From: Triglochin maritima
Lineage: Eukaryota > Streptophyta > Magnoliopsida > Alismatales > Juncaginaceae
Length of the DNA: 64,000 nucleotides
Assembly: GCA_963682175.1 (NCBI GenBank)
Contig: OY821782.1
Coordinates: 270,501-334,500 of the forward strand
Direction: 5' to 3'
A model generated the notes under the pieces. It searched no databases and had not been told where the DNA came from. It saw nothing but the letters and a program-made list of their open reading frames with translations. Numbering within the stretch: position 1 is the stretch's first letter; the number at the start of each line of letters is the position of its first letter. Of the stretch, positions 33,609 through 46,300 are shown in pieces. A program made the translations under genes and the position numbers.

Positions 33609-36600
33609 ATGGCAACTTCAAGTTTCTTGTGTGTCCTGTTTTTGTTGTTGTTGTCATGGAAGGAGGGAGGAGTGGAGGCCTCCCACAGGATCTTCAGAGA
33701 ACTCCAATCTGTTGAACCTGCAATTGTTAACAAGCAGTATAGGACAGCTTACCATTTCCAGCCACCAAAGAACTGGATCAACGGTAACATCTTCTCTTCT
33801 TGTGTTTGCAACCTTCAATTGTTCATGTCATGCCACTTTCTGTTTGTTTCTATTTATTATATCTTACATAAAACTCTATGTTTTTATTATCATCATGCTG
33901 ATTTCCTTTTTATTTGTTTCCATCATACATGTAAGTAGTGTTGTTGTTATAACTTGGATTTTATTTGTTTAAGTTTTCTGACCAACAAAGCCTGAAAATT
34001 TTAACCACCAAAGTCAACGCATATGTTTTAAGGCTTCAATTGTTAATGTTTTGTTGATGTTTCTGGTTTCTCTCTCTATCATTTGGTAAACCAATCCATT
34101 TTTGCACAGCTGAATTGCTAGTGTTTGTTGTTACAAAATTCTTTTTCGAGCAAACTGCAAACAGGAAATCTAAATATATTATTTCCCGTGTGTGTAATAT
34201 TCAATCTACTGTTTTTTTTGTTTTTGTTTGTGCTTAATCGTAATGTAATAATCAGTAGAGTTGGTATAATTGAAATTTCAGTTGCTTAACATTTCCAACA
34301 TATATATGACCAATAAATAAAGCCTGAAACTCTTAAACAGAAAAGTCAGACTAAGATGTTTCTACGTAACAACACATCTTATCTTGATTTAATTCTCTTT
34401 TCTTGAGAAAAATGAGACCTACATGTGTTTTGTTACTCTCAACTAATCTCGTGTTTTCTTTGTGCAAATGCTGATTTCTATGGCAAACTCCACGTGCAGA
34501 TCCCAATGGTGAGTCTCCAAATCCATTGCTGGATATTGTGTCATCCAGATTTTGTTGAATTTGTGTTGATGTAGTAATTACTAATCATTAGAAACCATGC
34601 ATTACTATAGGTCCATTCTACTACAAAGGTATTTACCACCTTTTCTACCAATACAACCCCAAGGGTGCAGTGTGGGGGAACATTGTCTGGGCACATGCTG
34701 TCTCCACTGATCTCATAGATTGGGATATCATCGAGCCCGCCATTTACCCATCCAAGCCGTTTGACATCAACGGTTGTTGGTCGGGCTCAACCACAATTCT
34801 CCCTGGGGATCGCCCCGCGATTATGTACACCGGTATTGATCCGGACAACCGACAAGTCCAGAACATTGCATTCCCAAAGAATTACTCCGATCCTTACCTC
34901 CGCGAGTGGGTGAAGCCTGACTACAATCCCATAATTTCCCCGCCCGAGGGGGTCAACGCGAGCTTTTTCCGGGATCCCACGACCGGTTGGAAGGGGTCAG
35001 ACGGTTACTGGAGGCTCGTGATAGGGAGCAAAGATAATAACACCGGACAAGCAATCTTGTACCGGAGCAAAGACTTTGTGCATTGGGAGAAAACACCTGC
35101 ACCATTGCATTCTGTTGAAGGGACCGGAAATTGGGAGTGCCCGGATTTCTTCCCAGTGGCATTGAAGGGGAGGAACGGATTGGATACGTCAGTTAATTCT
35201 GGTAAAATTAAGTTTGTGTTCAAGGTGAGCTTGGATCTTACAAGGTACGAGTACTACACGATCGGTAGTTACATGGAGTCGAAAGAGAAGTACGTCCCTA
35301 ATCTCAAATCCGTGGATAACCGCATGGGTTTGAGGTACGACTATGGTAACTACTACGCGTCCAAGTCGTTTTTCGACGATGGGAAGCAGAGGAGGATCCT
35401 GATGGGATGGGCTAATGAGTCTGACAGTGTTTCTGATGATGTTGCAAAGGGATGGGCTGGTATTCATGTAAGAAAAATATTATATCTTCTTTCCATTGTT
35501 ATTTTTTGAATGTGTTTAGGAAATCAAAGGTGTGATTTTGGACGTATTGAAACAGCACATTCCTAGAGCTGTTTGGCTTGATAAGAGGGGAAGGCAACTT
35601 GTGCAATGGCCAGTAAAAGAGTTGGAGTCTCTTAGAGGAAAAGAAGCCAAATTGCGCGATGTCGAGCTCAAAAAGGGTGCTGTTGTTGAAGTGAAGGGAA
35701 TCAAAGCTTCACAAGTATGTTATATCACAAAATCTACATGAGATGAAGGGGTTGTTTTCCTTATTTGTTTTTTTGGGAATTTTCACATGCATACCAATCC
35801 AAAATTGCTACATTGGCAAAAGTACACATCATTTCATTAATTCAACCCCTTCATAAGTAATCACTTATCTGCAATTCATTGTTCTCTTCATTTTTTTATA
35901 AGAATGTAATATTGCTGATATGCAATCTTAAACCAATCTGGATAAAACCAACTTCAATAGTACAGTTTTTTTTATTTAGATATGAATGCCAAGTTTGTTT
36001 GTTTGTTTGTTTGTTTGTTTGTTTGTTTGTTTGAAACTAACTATACTTTATAACAACTCTTACACCTCTTATCTTATAACAATTCTTAAACCATTGGAAT
36101 TAACTTGTTGTACAACAATTCTTTCACCAGTAAAGTTTGACTTAAAAATGATTTTTTTACTCAAAAATTACCACTACACCGAACCGACCCTGAAAAATTC
36201 TTATGCGTGCTCTCTTTTGCTGATTGATATGAAACAGGCAGATGTAGAGGTGGACTTTGAGATCTTAAACTTGGAGAAAGCAGAGAGCTTTGATCCAGAA
36301 TGGTATAGTGACCCTCAAAAGTTCTGCACTCAAAAGGGAGCTTCAGTCGCTGGTGGAGTTGGTCCCTTTGGATTGCATGTTTTGGCTTCAGAAAATCTAA
36401 ACGAACACACTGCTATCTTCTTCAGAATATTCAAATCACCCTCCGGAAAATATGTTACGCTGATGTGTTCCGATCCGACCAAGTTGGTCTCCTTAACTCT
36501 CTTCATATTAGTCGGTTTTTCCATTTTGTTTGCTGAACCATGAAATTTATTGATCCTTTTCTTCTTCTTTTTTTGCCATGACAGGTCTACTACTGCACCA

Positions 36601-37054
36601 GGGATGTATAAACCATCTTTTGGAGGTTTTGTTAATGTGAATATAAAGAAGAATTCAAAGATATCTTTGAGAACCTTGGTGAGTATTCTTTTTGACCAGA
36701 TGCATTCATCTTTTAACATTGTAGTAGTCGTAATTATTAACTACTATGGGCATTTTAGTTTTTTTTAACTTAACTGCTGAATCAAGCAGAAAACCATTAT
36801 GTAAGTCGCATTCAGGAGAGAAAAAGTTTATATTGATTGTCTTTCTTCTTCTTCTTCTTCTGTTAATACAGATTGATCATTCAGTTGTGGAGAGTTTCGG
36901 CGCCAAGGGAAGAACAATCATCACATCAAGAGTCTACCCAACTTTGCTATCAACAAATGCAAGTGTTCATCTCTATGCTTTCAACTATGGATCTGAAAGT
37001 GTGAAGATCACAAAGCTGAATGCTTGGGAGATGGCAAATGCCAAAATCCACTAA
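33609..37054 (+). CDS. CWINV: Cell-wall invertase (GH32 beta-fructofuranosidase)
   Basis: Secreted GH32 enzyme that splits sucrose to glucose and fructose in the apoplast, feeding sink tissues. Exons 33609-33783, 34500-34508, 34611-35467, 35556-35714, 36238-36482, 36585-36678 and 36872-37054 give 573 residues in frame. A signal peptide ([17 protein letters not shown]) is followed by the NDPNG box (Asp59 nucleophile), encoded across the 9-nt mini-exon typical of plant invertases. FRDP (Asp183, transition-state residue) and WECPDF (Glu237 acid/base) follow. The Pro in WECPDF marks cell-wall rather than vacuolar enzymes. The 35556 acceptor was chosen over 35521 because it restores GWAGI-HHIPRAVW without an insertion. 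All catalytic residues are intact. AATAAA near 37118 may be the polyadenylation signal. Confidence 0.96.
34500..34508 (+). other. 9-nt invertase mini-exon
   Basis: ATCCCAATG between consensus AG and GT, coding the DPN of the NDPNG motif. It is one of the smallest known plant exons and is conserved in acid invertase genes. Confidence 0.93.
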
Positions 37055-37616
37055 TTCATACACACATGTTTCAATCATTTTTGCACCTAAAGTGGGTGCC
37101 CACAGCACTGTAAGAGAATAAAATCAATCTATGATTGCGTTCTTGCAGTCTGAATTGCTTACTCTGTCAAGGAATTATTGAAGCTGGAATAAATATTCAA
37201 TGTCACTGCAGAATCACTCAAATGTGGTCTTTCTAATCACCCAAGTGTAAACTTTTTGTCATAATAGAAGACTTGGTTGGCTTGATTCTTTGGCTTCAAA
37301 ATCTCTTTTGATACTTGATATTTGCATGGTTAAGGAATTAAGCTTTAGTTTGCCCAAAGAGAGCACGTGACAATAAAATAAATAAAAGAGATATCAACGA
37401 AGACTAATATTTGTGTGGGTTTAAAGTTGGATGGTTGGATCAAAGGGGGAAAATGAAATGTATTTTCATTTGGAACAAATTAACATAAAAGAAAGAACAG
37501 AAAGTCAGAAACCATTAACAACTTTTGTTTGAAAACACTTCTAAGTAGATCTTGCAGGTATAACTGTCTAGAGCAGCAGAAATTGGCTTATCATGACTTT
37601 ATATAAGTAAATCACA
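37055..37616. other. Invertase 3'UTR and spacer
   Basis: Nothing beyond likely 3'UTR with AATAAA near 37118. Confidence 0.5.
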
Positions 37617-38089
37617 AGATTAATAGGATAATTTTTTGAAATAATGTTAGGAAATAAAAAAATTAGAAGAATATAACTCAACCAAAAGTATTTGACAAAA
37701 TATGCATATTGAAAACGATAACTGCAATGTCATTTTCATTAACTAAAAATGACTATAAATATTATTTTGGAGTTTGAATTAATAATACTACAACTAGTAA
37801 ATTAATTTACTATAAATAGTATAAATTACGTTTTCAATAAATATTTTTTTGAGATTTGAATTAATTTACCTATTTTGATATTTGAAATAATTTATTAATT
37901 CAAATCCCAAAATCCTATTTATAGTAATTCAAAATGGAAGAATTAAGAATAAGTTAATTAATTCTACCAAAATACGACAACCCAGTTGTCGTTTTCAATA
38001 TGCACACTTTGTCAAATACTTTTGGTTGTGTTATATTCTTTTAATTTTTTATTTCCTAACGTTATTTCAAAAATTTATCCAAATTAATG
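37617..38089. mobile_element. MULE-type MITE with long terminal inverted repeats
   Basis: Element 37626-38080, about 455 bases, non-coding. Both ends read (one in reverse complement) GGATAAWTTTTTGAAATAAY and continue through AGAATATAAC, CAACCAAAAGTATTTGACAAA and TGCATATTGAAAACGA, roughly 100 bases per arm. Flanks AGATTAATA (37617-37625) and AAATTAATG (38081-38089) agree at 7 of 9 positions, consistent with an old 9-base Mutator target duplication. The arm vocabulary resembles the MULE at 29843-31529. Confidence 0.8.
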
Positions 38090-39776
38090 TTGTACCTTAA
38101 CTGTGAACTTTGAAAATCGTTTGACATTGACATAACGCTAATGTCCAAATTAGCCACACTTTTTTTCAATGGTCTAGGGTTGATTTTATTAATTGATTTA
38201 TTAGGAATCATATTTTATTAAGATGGGTGCAAGTCGGTAGCTCCCTTTGAAGCTAATTGTTTCTTTGCGTGGTGTTGCATGACTGTTCTTAGTTGGCGAG
38301 CAATTCGTCTAGTTATTTTGCTCAACGAACAAGACATGCATTAGTATTAACAAGGAATGGATGATGAATCTATTTATAGGATTTCCTCTAACTTATATCA
38401 TGTGCAAACCACTTGCACATGATCTCTTATCAATCTCTCCATTAAACCACATCATGTACAAATCACTTACACATGATTTCTTGGTTACATCTCCACTAAA
38501 TCACATCATATACAAACCACTTTGCACATGATCTCTTGTTTATTTTGCCACATCATCATCTCATAACTATCTTTTACCAATGTGGATTAAATCCAACCAT
38601 TAATCAGTAAAAAATCTTTTATTAATATATGCAAAAACGTAGTTAAACGGTTGAACCATTTTTCATTGTTTTTGACTTTACCAGATTTTGGATTAATATC
38701 CAACAAAATTTGGACTTTGGGGTTTTAGCAAATTCATATGTTATAATATTGTAAATCACATTATATAATGTCAAACATTATACCCCATAATATATATACA
38801 TCTTATACGAATTTATTTATTATTCTAACTATGTCGTTTTTACGACATATTGATTTTATTATTTTACCACATGTATATTATTTCATAACGCATGAAACTT
38901 AATACATCGTATAAAATATAAAATCATATTTCTTATTTATCAATTTTGTGGTGTGGCTTATAAGATGATCTAAGTTTTGTTGATAATGATATAAAATACA
39001 TTATATCATAAACTATAAGTGATATCTAGCTACACATTATAGTTACCAAAATAACATAGATGTTTTGCTCACTCGAACTAAACATGATCCACTCAGTGAT
39101 ATGTAAAATATTACTTGTGTTTATCCACTGCCTCATGATATTGGAAAATATTATACAAAATATAAATGTATCATCTTTGTATTATATATTCATTTTTTGA
39201 TCTCTTAAGTTAATTATAAATATGTAATTATACACAAGTTACATTGTGCACATTATAATTTCACTTTATTAAAGGACCCAACAATATAATAGCTCAAGTC
39301 AAGATGAGCAAGAACTTCTTACTTAATTCTTTCTAAAGACGAATACATTAATCAAGGAATAAAATATTCAATACATTTAATTCATAATAAAAAATATATA
39401 AAAGTAAAATTTTAGAAGTTTCGTAAATTGTAACTGTGGTGTGTACGTGACATTGGTGGACCACAACCAAACCAAACCATGGAGAGAGGTCCACCAAGTT
39501 GGTCCCAACATCATCAATTCAGCATTGACGTCTAATTTTGGGCAAAAAAGTAGATAAGAAATGACAATCCTTCCTTAAAATTAAAGAGAAAGAAATCATC
39601 AATGTTAAATATCAATAAATCCAAAGCAAAGCAAGAATCCATCCACACAGAGAAAAGAGGACGAAAAGTAGGAGAAATTCGTCTCTTCTCCTCCTCAAAC
39701 ACACAACACACGCCCCATAAAGTTGCCTCCTTTCTGCTCCAAACCCGATCCCGATGCCTCTTCCTTCTTCCTTTTC
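38090..39776. other. AT-rich repeat spacer upstream of SPINDLY
   Basis: Non-coding. It includes the 54-base minisatellite at 38397-38551. On the minus strand, TGTTGGATATTAATCC begins at 38710 and a TATAAATA box lies at about 38378-38386, together resembling an LTR promoter; the other LTR end and target duplication were not found. 38711-39330 is very AT-rich without a recognised feature. Confidence 0.45.
38397..38551. repeat. 54-bp minisatellite, each unit a potential hairpin
   Basis: Three tandem units at 38397-38450, 38451-38504 and 38505-38551 (the last shortened). Each opens with two arms that can pair, as in ATCATGTGCAA ... TTGCACATGAT around a loop of four to six bases. Confidence 0.88.
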
Positions 39777-39815
39777 TAGGGTTAGGGTTAGGGTTAGGGT
39801 TTGGGTTAGGGTTTG
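39777..39815 (+). repeat. Telomere-like GGGTTA/GGGTTTA repeats in the SPINDLY leader or promoter
   Basis: A short run of GGGTTA units with one GGGTTTG variant, then AGGGTTT. A further AGGGTTT stands at about 39857. In plants, such telo-box sequence (AAACCCTAA on the other strand) near transcription starts is a known regulatory motif of growth and translation-related genes. The array is too short and too interior for a chromosome end. Confidence 0.85.
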
Positions 39816-39825
39816 ATCGGTAGTA

Positions 39826-39939
39826 ATGTAAGGCTTGGAGTTGGAGTTGGATTATTAGGGTTTCGGTTTCATGCTATTGCCCCCAAAAAACTGCGCCGAT
39901 CCGCTGCTGTGTTCTTCATTCAATCTGCTTCTTCTGTAG
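39826..39939 (+). promoter_or_regulatory. Two upstream ORFs in the probable SPINDLY 5' leader
   Basis: ATGTAA at 39826-39831 is a minimal start-stop uORF. ATG at 39871 opens a 22-codon uORF ending at TAG 39937-39939. Both precede the main ATG at 40316. They count as leader only if transcription starts upstream of 39826, which is likely from the position of the telo-box but not shown. An intron appears to lie between about 39993 and the acceptor just before 40314. Confidence 0.5.
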
Positions 39940-40315
39940 TGTTGGTGGTTTAGGGGTTTCTTTGGTCGATCAACTCAACTCAACATCCAATCAATCACTA
40001 GTAACTCTTCTTTCTTACCACTACCTAATGTTTTAATATATTTTGTTGTTGTTAATTACCACTTCATATTTGCTACGCTAGAGGTTCTTTCCTCTGGGAG
40101 AATATGTTGGTATGGGTTTAGTAGATCATACTCTACTACGGCTAGTGCTAGTACTAGTATATGGTTTGCAACCGTACCGGTAGATACTGCGAGTTAATGC
40201 TAGTGGCAATGTGTCGATTCTCATCGTTTTTTTTCCATTACAGTTTGGTGTTTATTATGCGAACTCGACATTGCAATTGCTTATTATTAAACTAATGCCA
40301 TGCCGTGTTTCAGAA

Positions 40316-43300
40316 ATGGCGTGGACAGAGACTGATACCATGAATGGGAATGGAAGAGATGTTGTGGTAGCGGAGAACGGGACTTTGAAAAGCCTTGGTC
40401 CATCAAGTGATACAGCCACTAGTGTAGTTGCAGCATCTCCCCCTAACAAGAAATCAGAGGGAAAAGATTCCCTTTCTTACGCTAACATCTTAAGAAGTAG
40501 AAACAAGTTTGTCGAAGCTCTTGCTTTATACGGCAGTGTGCTTGAAAAAGACAGTTCAAATGTTGACGCTCTTGTTGGCAAGGGAATCTGTCTCCAAATG
40601 CAGAACTTGACACACCAAGCTTTTGATTGCTTCACAGAGGCTATCAAGCTTGATCTGCACAATCCATGTGCACATACACATTGTGGAATTTTGTACAAAG
40701 ACGAAGGTCACCTGGTACAGGCTGTTGAGGTGCGTATATGTCTTTTTTCCTTGCTCCATAAAGAAGCCCCATTCCCATTATTACATACGTCATATGATAT
40801 CACCAAGATGCAAGATGTAGTGAGTTTGTGTTGGATTTACCAATGGATTTTATGGTGCTTTATGACTTCCAGACACTAGAACATTTTCAATTTGTTTTAT
40901 TATAATCATCTAGCGTTCAAGTAAATACAACTTTTCAACTAGCTTTGTTCGATCAATTTACACAGTCGTATCAAAATGCTCTAAGAGGGGATCCTTCGTA
41001 CAAGCCAGCTGCCGAGTATCTTGCAGTTGTTCTCACAGACCTTGGTACCACCTTAAAACTTGCTGGGAACTCTCAGGAGGGGATTCAGAAATACTGTGAA
41101 GCTCTGAAAGTAGATAGTACCTATGCTGTAATGTCAACCACCCAAAAACATCATTTTTCTCTCTCAATCAAGTGAAACTTGCTATGGTTCATGATATTTA
41201 TGCTCAGTTTCCCTTTCTCAATACAGCCTGCTTACTATAACCTGGGGGTTGTATATTCAGAGATGATGCAATACGACCTCGCACTTAGTTGTTATGAAAA
41301 GGCTGCCGTACAGAGGCCTATGTATGCTGAAGCATACTGTAATATGGGAGTGATATATAAGAATCGTGGGGACTTGGAAGCAGCAATTGCTTGCTATGAG
41401 AGGTTTTCTTCTTGTTACATACACTTTAACCCCATTCATGATATTGTAGCCACCATATTGTACTTCACTACGTTGATGCTGATATTTGTGAATTTTGCTT
41501 TATCAGATGTCTGGCAGTGTCCCCAAATTTTGAGATTGCCAAAAGCAACATGGCAATTGCTTTGACAGATCTAGGTACCAAGGTATGAGTATTTACTTTT
41601 TGGAAATTAGTATCCTGTGGTTCATCTATATCCTGGAAACCAAAGTATTGTTTCCTTCTGCTTCATCTCTCTGGCAAATTAGAATTATTGATGTCTACTG
41701 CATTTTGGTTCAGTCGATCCACATGCTGTCATACATATCTTTTAAAGAAAAACAATGTGCCAATGTGCTTATGGTCTGATGAATATTAGCTGTCTAGCCG
41801 ACTTTTGGGGAGGTTGATGAAAAGAGAAGAACGTAATGAAATGCGTCCTCTACTCTGTTTTTGGATCTAGGGATATTTTACAATAGATGATGTTTTCTCT
41901 AAACATTATCTATTGTAGAGGTTGATGGAAAAATAAGAATGTAATGAAATGCGTCCTCTCCTCTGTTTGTCTCTAGGGACGACATTTTACAATAGATGAT
42001 GTTGTCTCTTGCAAGGGCCTTGATTCTGATTTCTTATGTGATTTTTATTGATCCTACCATCCCAATGTTTATCGGCATCACACTATAGTAGAGGAAATAT
42101 GTGCTTGTCTAGAGAGGCAGAGGAACTTGAAAGGTCAACAAGTAATTGTCTTTACCATGTTCATTTTTGCCTACAAATGAATCATCTGGTTAGGATTAAA
42201 AAAATAAAAGAAAATTTTACATGAATGTTACCTACCATTATTGAGTGTGCCCACCTTGTAACATTTCATAACCATTTTTAGCATTTATGTTTATGCACTT
42301 TCTCATGTTCCTTATATTAGAATTTTGAAATTTATCTATTCAGATAAAACTGGAGGGAGATATAAACCAGGGTGTGGCTTGTTACAAGAAAGCTCTTTAT
42401 TACAATTGGCATTATGCTGATGCTATGTACAATCTTGGGGTTGCTTATGGGGAAATGCTCAAATTTGATATGGTGAGCCTCTGAAATATTTCCATCTTGC
42501 ATCATAATTTTTGTTTTACTGTTGCATAAAGATATAGAATAATTTTTGTGTTTTGATTTTTTCTTTATCAAAGCAACAAGCTAACAATATGTTTAGAAGT
42601 TACAACATTGTGCTGAAATATTGAATTCTGAGCTCTGTCTTGTCTAAAGGTGTAGGATGTTAGTTAAAACATCTATTGTATTTTTACATTCTCATAACAT
42701 TTCTTTGTGAAGGCAATCATATTTTATGAACTCGCGTTGCATTTCAATCCTTACTGTGCGGAGGCTTGTAACAATTTAGGAGTGATATACAAGGACAAGG
42801 AAAATCTTGAGAAAGCTGTTGAGTGCTATCAGGTGAATAAATATTTAAAATTGTCTTTGTATCCGTCATAATTTTTTAGTAACCCACTTGTGGTTATGGA
42901 CTTGCTAGTTGGTTTAACAGGTATGTCCTGTTATATATTTCAGATGGCGCTATCCATCAAGCCAAACTTCTCACAGTCACTGAACAATCTTGGTGTTGTG
43001 TACACAGTTCAGGTTAGCCTCTTTCATCCTATTTAAGTACGAAATGCAAATGGCTGAATATAATGACTAGTTTTTACCATTATATTATAATATAACAGGG
43101 GAAAATGGATGCGGCAGCAAGTATGATTGAAAAAGCAATTGCTGCGAATTCTACATATGCAGAAGCATTTAACAACTTGGGTATTACCTACAGTTTTGTC
43201 CCATTTCTATTTTCTGTACTAGTTTTTTTTCTTCTTTCAGTTTTTTCTTTTCTTTTCCTAGAAAGTCAGTGTAAGTCAGACTGCATCCTCCTAAGTAATT

Positions 43301-46300
43301 GTACATCTTGATGCCTTCTTAAGTGTTTATTCTAAGTACTACTACATTCAATCCATTATTCTATTTGATGTTGGCAATAAATTGAGATTGCCAATACCAA
43401 ACAGCGGGATCGGGCTGTTGGATGCTTTTCTTTTATTTGTGGAGGCCTTAGGCTCTTGCGTAGTTGTGAGGAGGGAGAAATTATTCTGTCACTGAGGGTA
43501 TTTAATTTTTTATTGGTTCCTGCCAAGGACATCTCACGATTCCTGAGTTTGCTTCTTTGGTAGTTACCAGGTAACTGATGTACCCAAGGGTGTCTAATGT
43601 GAACATGCATTTTTTTTGATCGGTTATGTGAACATGTGGCTGTTATAATCTTTAGAAGTGCGATAGCACCAATTTAAGTAGGAAATAACTATTTAATGTA
43701 AAGACAGGATTGTATTCAAATTGTCTAAGGGTATTTGTACGAAGTTACAAAAGAGCTTTGCGTTTTTTGTTGCTTATGGCATGTTGCATTGAGAGGGTGC
43801 AGTCATTCACTCATCTTTTATATGCTTGAACTTTTAGGTGTTCTCTATAGAGATGCGGGGAATATAGTACTATCCATAGAGGCATACGAAAGGTGTCTTC
43901 AAATTGATCCCGACTCTCGCAACGCTGGTCAGGTATTCCATATGTTTTAATTCTCCAATTTTTTATTATAGTTGTTTCAGTAAGATATTAAGATAATATC
44001 CATGTTAAACTTATGTCTTCTATTTATGACATGCTTGCTTTCTTTTCTAGCATTTTCACATGATGTTTATCCCAACCTTTTAAAATTTCCCTTATTCAAG
44101 TTAGCATTTTAACAGTTAAAGTGATATACTGTTCCTTACATCTGAAGACCCAAGTCCCTGACATTGAAATCAGACTAAATGAAGTCCTTGAAATCTTGTC
44201 CATGTGCGCTTATCTCCCACTGAGTGATGATTGGCAGATGACTTAGTTTATCAACAGAATGCTCATTGAATTAATTGGTAAAATATATCAGGAAATGGAA
44301 AATAAATCTCTTCAACCTCTTTTTTCTTATTTTTATTAGTATAACATTTTATTTTGATAGAATTAATATATTTATTAGTACAAATATATTGCTTATGCAA
44401 ATTTTAATTTCGTATATGGTATGATTTTTATGCTGTGATTGCTGTAAGATATTTCTGCATGTGTTGTGCATGTAATTAATTGGTCAATTTGATAAATTGG
44501 AAGGGCATGTTGTGTAATTTAACAAATTTCCTGTTATTAGTATTCATCTCAATCTATTTTTATGGGTACCCATTTGATACTAGTGAGCTTATTCTTGCTT
44601 CACCTCAGCTATTTTGCTTTTGATAATTCTATCCTTCTTGCAGAATCGGTTACTAGCAATGAACTATATAAATGAAGGTGCTGACAATAAGCTTTATGAA
44701 TACCACAGGTATAAGTTGTCCTCTTTTAGCCTTCTCTCATCAATATTCTTTAGCATGTATCATTCACTTTTCACGTATAAGCTGTCCATTTGCTCTCACT
44801 AAATGCTACGGACTTGATGGAAGTTGACTGATGGATACTATTGATAGTTCCTTCCTATATGTTCTTAATTGTATTTGTGGCTTTAAAATCAATCGCTTGT
44901 CCACCTCTACTGTTATTTTTAATTTCTTTTACTCAATTTTTTAAAATTATCCTACAACAATGCTGGATTCATTTTGGTGGAATTCATCATTTCTGAGTGT
45001 CGGTTTCTTTTGGTGTGGGGTGTGATCATTTTCAAACCTATGACAGATATTCCCTGGACTTAATTCGGGCATCTGTAAAACATTATTTTGTGAATAAATC
45101 TCTGATTGTGTGTTGCATTAGAAGTTTTCTCAGGCAACAATACAATGATGTTTCTGCAATTCAACCATGTTTCGATGGTGTGCTTCAAGACTGTTATTTT
45201 AGGGGTAATTTACAGATGTTAATGATTGCAGGGAGTGGGGTGGTCGTTTTATGAAGCAGTACAAACAATTCCCAAGCTGGGATAATCCAAAAGATGTTGA
45301 ACGGCCACTGGTGATTGGATATATATCCCCGGATTATTTTACTCATTCTGTATCATATTTCATTGAAGCTCCACTTTCCTACCATGATTATGCAAATTAC
45401 AAAGTTATTGCCTACTCCGCGGTTGTAAAGGTATTCAATTTTTCATAATCATAATTCCCAAGTTCCGAATATTTAATGTCCATGCATTATCTATGTCATG
45501 ATGTTCTTGTCTTGCCATTCCGATTACACTGTTTTGCTTTGTAGGCTGATGCCAAAACCAACAGGTTTAAAGAAAGAGTTTTGAAGAAGGGTGGTATATG
45601 GAGAGACATATACGGGATTGATGAAAAGAAGGTTGCAGAAATCATTCGAGAAGATAAAGTCGACATTCTAGTTGAGCTAACAGGTCACACAGCCAACAAT
45701 CGCTTGGGTGTGATGGCCTGCAGACCTGCTCCTATACAGGTATATTATGTCTGTATTCATTCTCGTGCAGAAACAAATTACTGACTCCTTGTATTGTACT
45801 ACTTTTGTTTATTTTTTATCTTCCACAAACAATACCTAATGAAGATTATACTGCAGTTAACATCTTAAGTTTCTCACATACTTTTTAAACCCATAAATTT
45901 CTCTTTTTTCCTGTTTCATTTTTCTTCTCTGAGTGCTTATTAATTTTACATGTTCTATTATAACTGATTAACTATGCTAAGGTTCATCTTTTGAAATGTG
46001 TGTGTAAATGAAATGTCTGCTATTATTATTATTTCTTCATTCATGAAGTACATTTTTTTGATTTAGTGATGTTAGCCAGTCATTAGATGCATTCCAATAT
46101 TCGTCAACTAAACTGTGATGACATTTTTACAAGTTTGTTTTGCAATTTGAAAAGCTATTTGACATTTTTCTGAAACAATGTCTCTTTCTCTTTTCCATAG
46201 TGCTCCATTAAGGTCATACTGTCATACAGTTATATAAAGATATCCTTGTAATTTAATACAATTAAGCATGCACTGTTTAACTTCCGATTGCCATCTTTAT

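Noticed and set aside
35521..35555. Alternative invertase acceptor giving [12 protein letters not shown]
   Set aside because: It would insert 12 residues in a conserved beta-strand; acceptor at 35555 gives the family-length GWAGI-HHIPR.
39777..39815. True telomere or recent chromosome fusion
   Set aside because: Only about six short units, directly upstream of an intact gene; fits a telo-box rather than an interstitial telomere.
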